From positions 1 to 45,274 of the forward strand of contig NZ_JAKDLO010000011.1 in NCBI RefSeq assembly GCF_030452765.1: a stretch of 45,274 bases of DNA. The letters run 5' to 3'. Of this stretch, positions 8,301-19,026 are shown piece after piece. Numbering within the stretch: the first letter of the stretch is position 1; each line of letters begins with the position of its first letter. The position numbers and the translations under genes were made by a program. The stretch is from Intrasporangium sp. (lineage in GTDB: Bacteria > Actinomycetota > Actinomycetes > Actinomycetales > Dermatophilaceae). The notes under the pieces were generated by a model, which saw only the letters and a program-made list of their open reading frames with translations, had not been told where the DNA came from and ran no database searches.

Positions 8301-10342
8301 ACCGTCACCCCCAGGACCGCGACGACGACGACACCCGCGACGACCCCGATGAGGCCGAGCGAGGGCACCGCCCGGTGGGTCCGCTGCCCCGCCCGGCCCA
8401 CGGCACGGGTCGTCGCCGCGAAGGCCCGTGGGTAGGCATCGAGCACGTCACGGTCGAGGAAGACGACGAGCCGGGCCGTCGCGACGACGGCCCGGCCGAA
8501 GGCGGCGTATGCCGTGTCGGCGCCCAGCCCGGCGACCGCGGCGGCCCGCACGGGCTGCGGCAGCACGTCCGCGGCGTCGCGCTGCCCGCGCCGCGCGACC
8601 ACCCACACCGCCCAGGCGGCCCCGGCGATCAGCAGCACGGAGACGACTGCGGAGAGCCAGCCGACGTGGATACTCCCGGGCAGGGTGAGCAGGAGCAGTG
8701 TCCCGAGCACGCTCCCCGCGGCGAGCGCCGCGACGGAGGCCGTGCGCAGCAACGCCAGCAGCTCGGTGTCCGACCACCAGCCCCGCCAGGGGGCGACCTG
8801 CACCGACGGCCGATGCTCGGAAGGCGCCGGCGGCGTCTCGTCGACCAGCTCCGGATCGGGTTCGCCCGCGCTCGTCTGCTCGGGTGGGCGTTCCGTCCCA
8901 GCCGCCACGACGGCCCCGTCAGGCGACCAGGCCACACCAGCGAGCCGGCTGTTCGTGACCGAGCCGGCCGGGGCACCGACCCGTTCGACCTCGAGCGCTC
9001 CGTTCGCGGGCCGGCGCGCGGGCTGGGGTCCGTTCGCGAGGACGAGCCACGCGCGAGTGCAGTAGGCGGCGGTCAGCAGCACCGTGGCGAACAGGGCCAC
9101 CACGACGACCCAGGCCCGAAACCCGGCCCCGTCGGCCGCGCCCTCGAGTGCCGCGTCGATGACGGTGTCCTTGGTGAAGAAGCCGACGAGCGGCGGCACC
9201 CCGGCCAGCGCGGCGAACCCGATCGCCATCCCCCACCGCAGCACGACGCCGGAGCGCACGTGCCCAGCCATCGGCGCGAGCGCGGTCGAGCCCGCGATCA
9301 CGGCGAGCCACCCGCCGCCGAGGAAGAGCAGCGCCTTGAAGAACGCGTGCCCGACCAGGTGCCCCATCCCCGGGCCGACGCCGAACGCCGCCGGGGCCGC
9401 CGCGAGCGCGGACAGCATGATCGCCACCTGGCTCAGCGTGGAGTAGGCGAGCAGCCGCTTGAGGTCGCTCTGCGCGAAGGCGAGGGCAGCGGCATACACC
9501 ATCGTGATCGCGGCCAGCACCGCGAGGACGGTGCGGGCCGCGTCGTTGCCGGCATAGAGGCTGAACAGGCGCGCGATGACATAGCTGCCCGCCGCGACCA
9601 TCGTCGCCGCGTGGATGAGCGCGGACACGGGCGTCGGGCCCTCCATCGCGTCGGGGAGCCAGTCGTGGAACGGCACCAGGCCGGACTTGCCGGCGATCCC
9701 GAACACGACGCAGACCAGGCCGAAGGTCAGCAGGCCGGTCCGGCCCGGCTCGGTGAGGACGGCGAACAGGTCGGTGCTGCGGGCGCGGACCGACAACGTG
9801 ATGAGGCCCACGACCATCGCGATGTCGGCGATGCGGGTGACCATGAAGGCCTTGTATGCCGCCCGCCGGGCCGCCGCTCGCTCGCTGTCGTGGCCGATGA
9901 GCAGCCACGAGCACCAGCCCATGATCTCCCAGCCGACGAGGGTCAGGACGAGGTCTGCGGACTGGACGAGCAGGAGCATGCCCGCCGCGAAGAGCGAGAC
10001 CCCGGCGGCGAACTGGGGGTAGCGGGCATCCTCGCGCAGGTACCAGACGGTGTAGGCCTGGATCGTGAGGACGACGAACGCGACGACGAATCCGATGAGC
10101 CCCGACAGCTCGTCGGAGAGCAGGTGCAGCGGCGCGCTGAGGTCACCCAGCGGCAGGGCACCGAAGGTGTCGATGTCGCCGGTGCCCAGCGGTGCGACCC
10201 ACTGGATCAGGGCCAGCACCGTCGTCGCGACGGCCGCCCCGACCGCGATGCGCTGAGCGGCCGGCCGGGACCGGGCGAGCAGCAGCCCGGCGAGCCCGGC
10301 CAGGGCCGGCACGAGCACGACGAGGCGCACGACCCACGTCAT
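8291..10342 (-). CDS. nuoL: complex I-like subunit L, second copy, with a hydrophilic insertion
   Basis: A 683-residue membrane pump subunit. It keeps the key Glu in GWEIMGWCSWLLIG, Lys and His in GKSGLVPFHDWLPDAMEG and [13 protein letters not shown], and the late Lys in FFTKDTVIDAAL. The C-terminal part should include the lateral helix that braces subunits M and N. Odd: residues about 436-519 are a polar, Pro/Glu-rich segment inserted before the last helices, including VAWSPDGAVVAAGT, which resembles a single propeller blade strand but is too short to be a domain. The main NuoL has no such insert. ATG 10342 overlaps the nuoK2 stop as ATGA. Confidence 0.94.
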   Translation of the reverse strand: MTWVVRLVVLVPALAGLAGLLLARSRPAAQRIAVGAAVATTVLALIQWVAPLGTGDIDTFGALPLGDLSAPLHLLSDELSGLIGFVVAFVVLTIQAYTVWYLREDARYPQFAAGVSLFAAGMLLLVQSADLVLTLVGWEIMGWCSWLLIGHDSERAAARRAAYKAFMVTRIADIAMVVGLITLSVRARSTDLFAVLTEPGRTGLLTFGLVCVVFGIAGKSGLVPFHDWLPDAMEGPTPVSALIHAATMVAAGSYVIARLFSLYAGNDAARTVLAVLAAITMVYAAALAFAQSDLKRLLAYSTLSQVAIMLSALAAAPAAFGVGPGMGHLVGHAFFKALLFLGGGWLAVIAGSTALAPMAGHVRSGVVLRWGMAIGFAALAGVPPLVGFFTKDTVIDAALEGAADGAGFRAWVVVVALFATVLLTAAYCTRAWLVLANGPQPARRPANGALEVERVGAPAGSVTNSRLAGVAWSPDGAVVAAGTERPPEQTSAGEPDPELVDETPPAPSEHRPSVQVAPWRGWWSDTELLALLRTASVAALAAGSVLGTLLLLTLPGSIHVGWLSAVVSVLLIAGAAWAVWVVARRGQRDAADVLPQPVRAAAVAGLGADTAYAAFGRAVVATARLVVFLDRDVLDAYPRAFAATTRAVGRAGQRTHRAVPSLGLIGVVAGVVVVAVLGVTVWR

Positions 10343-10728
10343 GGCTCGCTCACCTCCTCGGCGGCAAGAGCGGCCGGGTCGGTTCGGTCGGTTGGGTCGC
10401 GCTCGGTGTGCTCGGGGGCTCCCTTGGTGAGGTCGGGCACGGCCGTGAGGTCGATGTGCCCGAAGCGGCGGAACATCACCAGGATGACCGCGAGTGCGAT
10501 GCTGATCTCGGCGGCGGCGATCGTGACGACGAAGAGCGTCACGACCGAACCGGCGGCCAACGGCGCGTCCGGCCGGGACCCGGCGGTGACGAGCAGCAGG
10601 TTCGCCGCGTTGAGGATGAGCTCGACGCCGATGAGCACGAGGACCGCGTTGCGGCGCGCGATGACGCCGTAGACGCCCAGGCCGGCGAGGACCGCGGCGA
10701 GCATGACGGGCCACTGCAGGTGGATCAC
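10339..10728 (-). CDS. nuoK: complex I-like subunit K, second copy
   Basis: A 129-residue protein with three transmembrane helices. The conserved segment VLIGVELILNAANLLLV carries the membrane Glu of the family, and TIAAAEISIALAVIL carries the second. The core is about 100 residues; a polar tail of about 30 residues (rich in Thr, Asp, Glu) follows and is not found in the main NuoK. It starts with GTG 10728 overlapping the nuoJ2 stop (GTGA), so translation is probably coupled. Confidence 0.93.
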   Translation of the reverse strand: MIHLQWPVMLAAVLAGLGVYGVIARRNAVLVLIGVELILNAANLLLVTAGSRPDAPLAAGSVVTLFVVTIAAAEISIALAVILVMFRRFGHIDLTAVPDLTKGAPEHTERDPTDRTDPAALAAEEVSEP

Positions 10729-11246
10729 GACCGGGACCTCCTGGCCAGGACGACCCGCGAGACGGCGAAGGCACCGACCAGCGCGACGAGCAGCAGCACG
10801 GAGAGCAGCTCGAACGGCCAGACCCACGTGCCGAAGATGGCCGACGCGATCTGCTGGGTCGTCACGACCGGGGTGTCGAGGTCGACGGACTGCTGACCGA
10901 TGACCGGTAGGGTGGCGGCGGCGACGAGCGCGGTCGTGGCCGCACCGAGCAGGGCCGCGACGACCCGCTGCCACACCGGTGCGTCGATGTCGGGCTGCGG
11001 GCCGATCGGCGCCCGGGTCAGCATGAGGGCGAACAGGACGAGCACGACGATCGCCCCGACGTAGACGAGCAGCTGCACGATCCCGACGAGCTCCTGCCCG
11101 AGCACGATGTAGCAGCCGGCGAGCGAGCCGAGGCAGACGAGCAGCCACAGGGCCGCGTGGACGACGTGACGGGTGGAGACGGCGAGCAGCCCGGACAGGG
11201 CGGTGATGACGCCGACGACGACGAAGACGATGTCCCGTGTCGTCAC
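10725..11246 (-). CDS. nuoJ: complex I-like subunit J, second copy
   Basis: A 173-residue protein with about five transmembrane helices. The segment [25 protein letters not shown] is the hallmark of NuoJ TM2-TM3, including the helix that carries the pi-bulge in known structures. It lacks the long polar C-terminal tail of the main NuoJ. It begins with GTG at 11246, overlapping the nuoI2 stop as GTGA. Confidence 0.93.
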   Translation of the reverse strand: MTTRDIVFVVVGVITALSGLLAVSTRHVVHAALWLLVCLGSLAGCYIVLGQELVGIVQLLVYVGAIVVLVLFALMLTRAPIGPQPDIDAPVWQRVVAALLGAATTALVAAATLPVIGQQSVDLDTPVVTTQQIASAIFGTWVWPFELLSVLLLVALVGAFAVSRVVLARRSRS

Positions 11247-11989
11247 ACGTCACCGTCCGCGGGCGGGACGGGAGGCGTCTGCTGCGGATCGGCGCGCGGC
11301 GGACGGGACGGGCGGCCGGGGCCCGGGGCGCGCTCCCCTCGGACCGGCCGGGCAGGTCGGGCCGGTTTCGCGGCCGCGGTCACCTCGGCCGGGTCGGCGC
11401 TGCCGGGGTCGAGAGCAGGCGGGGCCGGGACGGTGGCCATCCACTGGCTGAGCCGCGGCTTCTCGTGGAGCAGGTCGTGGATGTCGAGCTCGGCGTACTC
11501 GAACTCGGGGCTCCAGAAGAGCGCGTCGAACGGGCACACCTCCACGCAGATGCCGCAGTACATGCACAGCGAGTAGTCGATGGCGAACCGGTCGAGGACG
11601 TTGCGCTGCCGGGCGCGGCCGCCCTCGGTCGTCGGGGGTAGCTCCTCCTTGTGCGAGTCGATGTAGATGCACCAGTCGGGACACTCACGGGCACAGAGCA
11701 TGCACGAGGTGCAGTTCTCGTCGAGCAGCGCGATGACGCCGCGGCTGCGTGGCGGCAGCTGCGGGCGGACGTCGGGGTACTCCGCCGTGTGCGTGTGGCG
11801 GGTCATCGTGCGCGCGGTCGTCGCGAGCCCCTGCACGATCCCGGGGAGTATGCCGCTCAGTCCGCTCCCCCCGCGCCCGCCGTCCGGCTCGCCGCCCTTC
11901 ACCTTCGAGGGAGCGCCCCCGGGCGGGGAGAGGTCGACGACCGGCCGTTCCAGGTCGTCGGGATCCGGTCTGTCGAGGTTGCCGGTCAT
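11243..11989 (-). CDS. nuoI: complex I-like subunit I, second copy (2x[4Fe-4S] ferredoxin-like)
   Basis: A 248-residue peripheral subunit with two [4Fe-4S] sites, C93-C96-C99-C103-P and C142-C145-C148-C152-P. These would carry electrons towards the NuoB cluster. The core (residues about 85-185) is flanked by an N-terminal polar extension of about 45 residues and a C-terminal Ala/Pro/Arg-rich tail of about 60, both longer than in canonical NuoI. With NuoE, NuoF and NuoG absent, this exposed ferredoxin-like subunit is the natural docking place for an external donor such as ferredoxin; that is inference. ATG 11989 overlaps the nuoH2 stop as ATGA. Confidence 0.94.
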   Translation of the reverse strand: MTGNLDRPDPDDLERPVVDLSPPGGAPSKVKGGEPDGGRGGSGLSGILPGIVQGLATTARTMTRHTHTAEYPDVRPQLPPRSRGVIALLDENCTSCMLCARECPDWCIYIDSHKEELPPTTEGGRARQRNVLDRFAIDYSLCMYCGICVEVCPFDALFWSPEFEYAELDIHDLLHEKPRLSQWMATVPAPPALDPGSADPAEVTAAAKPARPARPVRGERAPGPGRPSRPPRADPQQTPPVPPADGDV

Positions 11990-12951
11990 CGCATCATCAC
12001 CACTCCCACCGCTGTGACCGCCAGCTGGAGCAGGGCGATCGGGACGAGCCACACCCAGGCGAGGCGCTGCAGCTGGTCCTCGCGCAGGCGCGGCCACGAC
12101 ACGCGGAACCAGATGACGACGACGGCGAGGACCAGGCCCTTGAGCAGGGTCCAGAGCCACCCGACGGTCGCGGCCCACGGGCCGGCCCAGCCACCGAGGA
12201 ACAGCACGGCGAACAGGAGCGCCATGACGACGATCCCGGCGTACTCGGCGAGCAGGAAGAACGCGAAGCGCAGGCCGGTGTACTCGGTATAGGGGCCGAA
12301 GACGATCTCGGAGTCGGCGACCGGCATGTCGAACGGGACCCGCTGCAGCTCGGCGAGCCCGGCGACGAAGAAGACGAGCGCACCGGGCAGCTGCCAGAGC
12401 AGCCACCAGGGGGTCCACGCCTGCGCGATCCCGACGAGCGAGAGCGTGCCGGCGGCGAGGGCGACCGAGGCGACGACCAGGACCATGGGCAGCTCGTAGG
12501 ACACCAGCTGGGCGGCGGCCCGCATCGCCCCGAGCAGGGAGTACTTGTTCGCCGAGGCCCAACCGGCCATGAGCGTGCCGATGATGCCGACCCCGATGAC
12601 GGCCAGGACGAGCAGCGCGCTCGCGTCGACCTTCGCGCCGACGACGCCCGGAGCCAGGGGAATCACCGCGAGCGCCACGAGGTAGGGCACGAGCGCGACA
12701 CCGGGGGCCAGCCGGAAGGCCGACCGGTCGGCACGGGCCGGGACGACGTCCTCCTTCTGCACGAACTTGATCCCGTCGGCGAGCAGCTGGGCCCAGCCGT
12801 GGAACCCACCGGCGTACATCGGCCCGAGCCGGCCCTGCATGTGTGCCATCACCTTGTGCTCGGTCTGCCCGACGAGCAGGGGCAGGACGAGGAAGGCGGC
12901 GAGGACGGCGACCGCCCGCAGCACGACCTCGAGCCAGGTGAGCCCGCTCAT
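11986..12951 (-). CDS. nuoH: complex I-like subunit H, second copy
   Basis: A 321-residue membrane subunit that in complex I joins the quinone site to the pumps. It has the family's eight-helix character and the [18 protein letters not shown] loop after TM1. The acidic loop is altered: where the main NuoH reads [11 protein letters not shown], this copy has P206[10 protein letters not shown]216, so one Glu is Val and one is Asp. It is also much shorter than the main copy (321 against 469), lacking that copy's extended N- and C-terminal regions. It starts with ATG 12951, which overlaps the nuoC2 stop (ATGA). Confidence 0.93.
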   Translation of the reverse strand: MSGLTWLEVVLRAVAVLAAFLVLPLLVGQTEHKVMAHMQGRLGPMYAGGFHGWAQLLADGIKFVQKEDVVPARADRSAFRLAPGVALVPYLVALAVIPLAPGVVGAKVDASALLVLAVIGVGIIGTLMAGWASANKYSLLGAMRAAAQLVSYELPMVLVVASVALAAGTLSLVGIAQAWTPWWLLWQLPGALVFFVAGLAELQRVPFDMPVADSEIVFGPYTEYTGLRFAFFLLAEYAGIVVMALLFAVLFLGGWAGPWAATVGWLWTLLKGLVLAVVVIWFRVSWPRLREDQLQRLAWVWLVPIALLQLAVTAVGVVMMR

Positions 12952-13481
12952 CGCGGGCCCCACTCGGGCGGCGGGACCCCCGGTGCCTGGACCCGGCGCC
13001 GCGACGGAGCGCCGCTGCGGAGCCCCTCGCCATGCCCTTCCCCGGGCTCCTTGGCGCCGGGCCAGGGCTTGCTCGCGCGAGCCGCAAGCATGAACGACTT
13101 GCGCAGCGGAGTCCCCTCGAACCCGTCCGGGAGCAGCAGCGGGCGCAGACCCAGCCCCGTGCCGTCGTCGAACCCGGCGAAGTCGATCCCGAACATCTCG
13201 TGGGTCTCCCGCTCGTGCCAGGCGGCGCCGTGGAAGACCGGGGTCAACGACGCGACCGCTGCCCCGTCCGGGACCCGGGTGCGCAGCAGCACGGAGCGCA
13301 GCCGTTCGGGTGCAGTGACGTCGAGCAGGTGGACGACGACGTCGAAGCCGGGCTCGTCCGTCGCGTCGGTCTGATCGACTGCGGTGAGCCAGTCGAAGTA
13401 CGAGAAGCCTTGCGACACGTGGTCGCCCACGCTCGAGACCCACTCGGCGAGTGGGATCTCGACGGCCTGGGTGACCTTCAC
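12948..13481 (-). CDS. nuoC: complex I-like subunit C, second copy, short at the N-terminus
   Basis: A 177-residue protein of the 30-kDa subunit family. The signature [16 protein letters not shown] and the PLRKSF segment are clear. Compared with the main NuoC (265 residues) about 75 N-terminal residues are missing, and a Pro/Arg-rich tail of about 40 is added. In complex I NuoC binds NuoD, but no nuoD follows here: nuoH2 starts inside the last codons of this gene. There is no NuoCD fusion either. The start GTG 13481 overlaps the nuoB2 stop (GTGA). Confidence 0.92.
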   Translation of the reverse strand: MKVTQAVEIPLAEWVSSVGDHVSQGFSYFDWLTAVDQTDATDEPGFDVVVHLLDVTAPERLRSVLLRTRVPDGAAVASLTPVFHGAAWHERETHEMFGIDFAGFDDGTGLGLRPLLLPDGFEGTPLRKSFMLAARASKPWPGAKEPGEGHGEGLRSGAPSRRRVQAPGVPPPEWGPR

Positions 13482-14077
13482 CGGGCCACCTGCCCGGCCG
13501 GCCCGTGCCTCGCGTCGAGAAGGAGCGGGCGGCTCAGCTCGGCGGCGCTGGGGGTGCGGTGAGCGGCATACTTGCGTCGCAGGGCGGCACCCGAGAGCGA
13601 CTCGGCGGCGATCTTCTCCTGCAGGCGGATGATCCCTTGCAGCAGAGCCTCCGGGCGCGGCGGGCAGCCGGGCACGTAGACGTCGACGGGGATGATCTGG
13701 TCGACGCCCTTCGTCACGCAGTAGGAGTCCCAGTAGGGGCCGCCGGAGTTGGAGCAGGCGCCGAAGGAGATGACGTACTTCGGCTCGGGCATCTGGTCGT
13801 AGAGCCGCCGGATCGCCGGCGCCATCTTGTCGGTGACGGTGCCGGAGACGACCATCAGGTCGGCCTGCCGGGGGCCCGGCGCGAACGGGATGACGCCGAG
13901 CCGGATGAAGTCGTGGCTGCCCATCGAGGTCGCGATGAACTCGATGGCACAACACGCGAGGCCGAAGTTGAAGACCCACAGGGAGTAGCGCCGCCCCCAG
14001 TTGAGCACGACCTTGATCGGGCGCGGGGCGTGCTCGGCGAGCGGGCCGACCCGCGGCATCGGCAGGTCGACGGGCAT
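13478..14077 (-). CDS. nuoB: complex I-like subunit B, second copy ([4Fe-4S] N2-type)
   Basis: A 199-residue peripheral subunit. All four cluster ligands are present: C42-C43 in FGLACCAIE, Cys in [14 protein letters not shown], and Cys in VPGCPPRPE. In complex I this cluster hands electrons to quinone at the NuoB/NuoD interface. NuoD is missing from this operon, so the partner must come from elsewhere. ATG 14077 shares a base with the nuoA2 stop (TGATG). Confidence 0.94.
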   Translation of the reverse strand: MPVDLPMPRVGPLAEHAPRPIKVVLNWGRRYSLWVFNFGLACCAIEFIATSMGSHDFIRLGVIPFAPGPRQADLMVVSGTVTDKMAPAIRRLYDQMPEPKYVISFGACSNSGGPYWDSYCVTKGVDQIIPVDVYVPGCPPRPEALLQGIIRLQEKIAAESLSGAALRRKYAAHRTPSAAELSRPLLLDARHGPAGQVAR

Positions 14078-14436
14078 CACACCCACCTCAGCAGGCCGCG
14101 GCGGGCGGCGTGGGCCAGGCCGAGCACGACGACGGCGATGAAGATGCCCATCTCGACGAGGCTCGCGAGGCCGAGGTCTGCATCGCGGATGATCGTCGCC
14201 CACGGGTACAGGTAGACCGCGTCGACGGCGAAGATGACATAGAGGAACGCGAAGACGAAGTAGCGCACCTTCGTCTGGGCCCAGCCCTCGCCCACCGGGT
14301 CGACTCCGGACTCGTAGGTCGTCAGCTTCGCCGGGACCGGCGCACGCGGCGCGAGCAGGCTCCGGGCGAGCATCGCCGCGGTGACGAGCAGCACACCCGC
14401 GCCGAGGACCGCCGCCACGACGATGTACCCGGACAT
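14077..14436 (-). CDS. nuoA: complex I-like subunit A, second copy; first gene of the partial nuo operon
   Basis: A 119-residue protein with three transmembrane helices. The conserved loop [20 protein letters not shown] and the [17 protein letters not shown] helix (with its Asp) identify NuoA. There is no Shine-Dalgarno before ATG 14436, but TAGGCT lies seven bases upstream and fits an actinobacterial -10 box, which would make the mRNA leaderless. All ten genes from here to nuoN2 overlap end to end, so they are almost certainly one transcript. Confidence 0.93.
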   Translation of the reverse strand: MSGYIVVAAVLGAGVLLVTAAMLARSLLAPRAPVPAKLTTYESGVDPVGEGWAQTKVRYFVFAFLYVIFAVDAVYLYPWATIIRDADLGLASLVEMGIFIAVVVLGLAHAARRGLLRWV

Positions 14437-14633
14437 GTTCGTCAGCCTAGCCACCACAGGCCAGGATGCCGCTCAGCCCGGCCGGGATTCCGCGCTGCGG
14501 TGGATCAGGGCGAACCGCCGATCACGACGGCACGCGCGGCGCGCCGTCCCACGTGGTGGGGATCTCCCACTCGGTCTGCACCGCACGTTCTACGATGGAA
14601 AGGACCCACGAGAACGACGAGGACATCGCCAGC
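14437..14633. promoter_or_regulatory. divergent promoter region between the partial nuo operon and korAB
   Basis: A 197-base gap from which both operons start. Minus side: TAGGCT at about 14444-14449 as -10 for nuoA2, seven bases from its ATG. Plus side: TACGAT at 14591-14596 as -10 for korA, followed by a GAGGA at about 14619-14623. In between are two dyads, GACGGC(11)GCCGTC at 14526-14548 and CCCAC-GTG-GTGGG at 14548-14560, which are possible operators. No -35 box is convincing. Shared control of the two operons is inference. Confidence 0.4.
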
Positions 14634-16493
<1,860 letters not shown>

Positions 16494-16498
16494 GTGCC

Positions 16499-17602
16499 GT
16501 GACCACCGACGAAACCGTCCAGACCACCCCTGTCGGCCCCGGTCCCACGCCCGGCTCGGCCGAGTCCGGCACGGCCAGGGTGCCGCGGCTGGCCGAAGGT
16601 GAGTCCCTCGGCAAGAAGGACTTCACCTCCGACCAGGAGGTGCGCTGGTGCCCCGGTTGTGGCGACTACGTCATCCTCGCGGCGATCCAGGGCCTGCTGC
16701 CCCAGCTCGGTCTCAAGCGCGAGAACATCGTCTTCATCTCCGGCATCGGCTGCTCGTCCCGCTTCCCGTACTACCTCGACACGTATGGCATGCACTCGAT
16801 CCACGGCCGTGCTCCGGCGATCGCGACCGGGCTCGCGACGAGCCGCGAGGACCTGTCGGTCTGGGTCATCACCGGCGACGGCGACTCGCTCTCGATCGGG
16901 GGCAACCACCTCATCCACGCGATGCGCCGCAACGTCAACCTCAAGATCCTGCTGTTCAACAACGAGATCTACGGCCTGACCAAGGGCCAGTACTCCCCCA
17001 CCTCGCGCGTCGGGCAGGTGACCAAGTCGACGCCGCTCGGGTCGGTCGACCAGCCGTTCAACCCGGTCTCCCTCGCCCTCGGGGCCGATGCCGGCTTCGT
17101 GGCCCGCACCCTCGACAACGACCGCAAGCACCTGACCTCGGTGCTGCAGGCCGCCGCGGACCACCGTGGGTCCGCGCTCATCGAGATTTACCAGAACTGC
17201 CCGATCTTCAACGACGGGGCCTTCGAGGTCCTCAAGGACCGGACCTCGGCGCAGGCCCGGATCATCCACCTGGAGGCAGGCCAGGAGGTCACGCTGGGAG
17301 ACCAGGTGGCCATCTGGGACGAGGTGAGCGGCATACGTCTCGTGCCGCGCGAGCAGGCCGACCCCGCACGCATCGTCGTGCACCACCCCGAGGCGGCCGA
17401 CCCGTCGACCGCCTACGCGCTCTCGCGGCTCGACACCCCTGACATGACGCACGTGCCGATGGGGATCTTCCGGAACGTGACGCGGCGCACCTACGACGAC
17501 GCCGTGCGCGAGCAGGTCGCGGCGGCGCAGACAGCTCCGGTGACCGATGCGGACATCGATGCCCTCCTCGCCGGACAGGATCCCTGGACCGTGAGCGCGT
17601 GA
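16499..17602 (+). CDS. korB: 2-oxoglutarate:ferredoxin oxidoreductase, beta subunit
   Basis: A 367-residue thiamine-diphosphate-binding subunit. C51-P-G-C54-G-D and the later ISGIGCSSR supply cluster-binding Cys residues, and GDGDSLSIGGNHLIHAMRRN followed by FNNEIYGLTKGQ is the ThDP/Mg motif. It carries one [4Fe-4S] cluster and has no fused ferredoxin domain, so it must use a separate ferredoxin; no ferredoxin gene is in the window. It starts with GTG 16499, five bases after the korA stop, and its own stop overlaps the start of the permease gene (GTGA). Confidence 0.94.
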   Translation: MTTDETVQTTPVGPGPTPGSAESGTARVPRLAEGESLGKKDFTSDQEVRWCPGCGDYVILAAIQGLLPQLGLKRENIVFISGIGCSSRFPYYLDTYGMHSIHGRAPAIATGLATSREDLSVWVITGDGDSLSIGGNHLIHAMRRNVNLKILLFNNEIYGLTKGQYSPTSRVGQVTKSTPLGSVDQPFNPVSLALGADAGFVARTLDNDRKHLTSVLQAAADHRGSALIEIYQNCPIFNDGAFEVLKDRTSAQARIIHLEAGQEVTLGDQVAIWDEVSGIRLVPREQADPARIVVHHPEAADPSTAYALSRLDTPDMTHVPMGIFRNVTRRTYDDAVREQVAAAQTAPVTDADIDALLAGQDPWTVSA

Positions 17603-18597
17603 CGTCGGGCCGACCGGCGTCCCCGACCCTGAGTCCCCCACGGGGGGTGCGCGCCAGGTTCGGCGGTGGTCTCTCGGAGACCGGGTGGGGAACCGTCCTC
17701 GGCTTCACCGCCTATGGCCTCTGGGGGTTCTTCCCGCTCTACTTCGATGCCCTGACCCCCGCGGGGCCATGGGAGATCCTGTCGCACCGGATCCTGTGGA
17801 CCCTCGCCTTCTGCGCGCTCGTCCTGCTCGTGACCCGGGACTGGCGCTGGCTCGGGCCGATCTTCCGCGACCGACGGCTGCTCGGTGGCCTTGTCCTCGC
17901 TGGGGTGTTCATCGCGACGAACTGGCTCGTCTACGTTGCGGCGGTCCTGTCCGGGCACACGAGTGAGGCGGCGCTCGGCTACTTCCTCAACCCGCTCGTG
18001 ACGGTCGCGCTCGGGGTCGTCGTGCTCGGTGAACGGCTGCGGGTGCTGCAGTGGGCCGCCGTCGGCATCGGTGTCGTGGCCGGGCTCTTCCTCGCCATAG
18101 CCGGCGGGCACGTGCCGTACGTGGCGCTCACCCTCGCCTTCTCGTTCGCGCTCTACGGCCTGATCAAGAAGAAGCTCGGGGCGACCCTGCCCGCGCTGCA
18201 CGGGTTGACCGTCGAGACCATCGTGCTGGCCCCCGCCGCGGCGGTCATCCTGCTCGTGCTGGGTCGCCAGGGCGACCTGACCTTCGGCGGGTACGGCCCG
18301 TTGCACACCTGGCTGCTCGTCGGCGCAGGCGTCGCGACGGCGCTCCCGCTGCTCTGCTTCGCCGCTGCAGCCCGGCGCATCCCGCTCGTGTCGATCGGGC
18401 TGATCCAGTTCGTCACGCCGGTGCTGCAGCTGCTCTGCGCCGTGCTGCTGCTCGGCGAGCACATGCCGACCGAGCGCTGGATCGGCTTCGCGATCGTCTG
18501 GGTCGCGCTCATCCTGCTGACCGCCGACTCGCTGCTCAGCCTGCGAGGCTCCCGCACCGAGGAGCGCGACATCCCCGTGGATGACTGCCCCCGCTGA
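17599..18597 (+). CDS. rarD: RarD-type EamA-family permease
   Basis: A 332-residue inner-membrane protein with about ten helices in two EamA halves. The opening GFTAYGLWGFFPLYFDALTP and the early SHRILWTLAFCALVLL are typical of RarD, and NWLVYVAAVLSGHTSEAALGYFLNPL is the strongest family marker. Substrates of RarD proteins are poorly known (chloramphenicol sensitivity in some species). GTG 17599 overlaps the korB stop (GTGA), so it is co-translated with korAB, which is unusual company for a permease and may be incidental. A GTG a little downstream is also possible because the first 25 residues are polar. Confidence 0.9.
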   Translation: MTSGRPASPTLSPPRGVRARFGGGLSETGWGTVLGFTAYGLWGFFPLYFDALTPAGPWEILSHRILWTLAFCALVLLVTRDWRWLGPIFRDRRLLGGLVLAGVFIATNWLVYVAAVLSGHTSEAALGYFLNPLVTVALGVVVLGERLRVLQWAAVGIGVVAGLFLAIAGGHVPYVALTLAFSFALYGLIKKKLGATLPALHGLTVETIVLAPAAAVILLVLGRQGDLTFGGYGPLHTWLLVGAGVATALPLLCFAAAARRIPLVSIGLIQFVTPVLQLLCAVLLLGEHMPTERWIGFAIVWVALILLTADSLLSLRGSRTEERDIPVDDCPR

Positions 18598-18627
18598 CGC
18601 GCTGCGGCTGCCTGGGTGCGTCCCGGC

Positions 18628-18678
18628 GCGCCGCCGTTCGGGACGCGCCGCCGTTCGGGACGCGCCGCCGTTCGGGAC
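18628..18678 (+). repeat. 17-bp tandem repeat, three units
   Basis: Units begin at 18628, 18645 and 18662 and read GCGCCGCCGTTCGGGAC, identical in all three. They lie 31 bases after the rarD stop. A degenerate GCCGTTCGGGG follows near 18692. The period is not a multiple of three and no gene spans it. Confidence 0.9.
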
Positions 18679-18755
18679 CCGGTTCATAGCAGAGCCGTTC
18701 GGGGCTCCTGGCCCAGCTCGCTCGCGTCACCGCCATCCGGACCTGCACATCACCA

Positions 18756-18837
18756 GTCAGGTCACGATTCATGTCACCGCGAACGCGGCTGTCACGCACG
18801 GCGGCATACCGGTCCGCGACATGACAGGTGACCTGAC
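18756..18837. repeat. 10-bp inverted repeat in a gene-poor stretch
   Basis: GTCAGGTCAC (18756-18765) is the exact reverse complement of GTGACCTGAC (18828-18837), with 62 bases between. The stretch 18598-19026 (429 bases) holds no supported gene, only the 17-bp repeats, this dyad and ORFs with no family character. It may be a worn remnant of lost genes. Confidence 0.5.
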
Positions 18838-19026
18838 CTTGCGAGGCGGGCCCATGCTCAGCTTGTCTCGTGATCGGTGGGACGCAGCGCTCTTCGCAGA
18901 TCGAGTCAGCCCTGCGTCGCTCGGGCCAGCCGGGCTGCAGGCCCTACGATGCCAAGGCGCCGTCGTTGCAGGCGGTTGGGCTCTCTGCGAGAGTGGCGCC
19001 GGAGTCACCTGCATCGTCGCAGTGCT

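Noticed and set aside
8785-9035. WD40 or beta-propeller domain in NuoL2
   Set aside because: Only one strand-like motif is present; a propeller needs at least four blades of about 40 residues.
5197-14436. Membrane-bound hydrogenase (Ech, Mbh or Hyf type) instead of a complex I relative
   Set aside because: There is no large subunit with NiFe Cys ligands, and NuoA, NuoJ and NuoK types plus the NuoB sequence are those of complex I.
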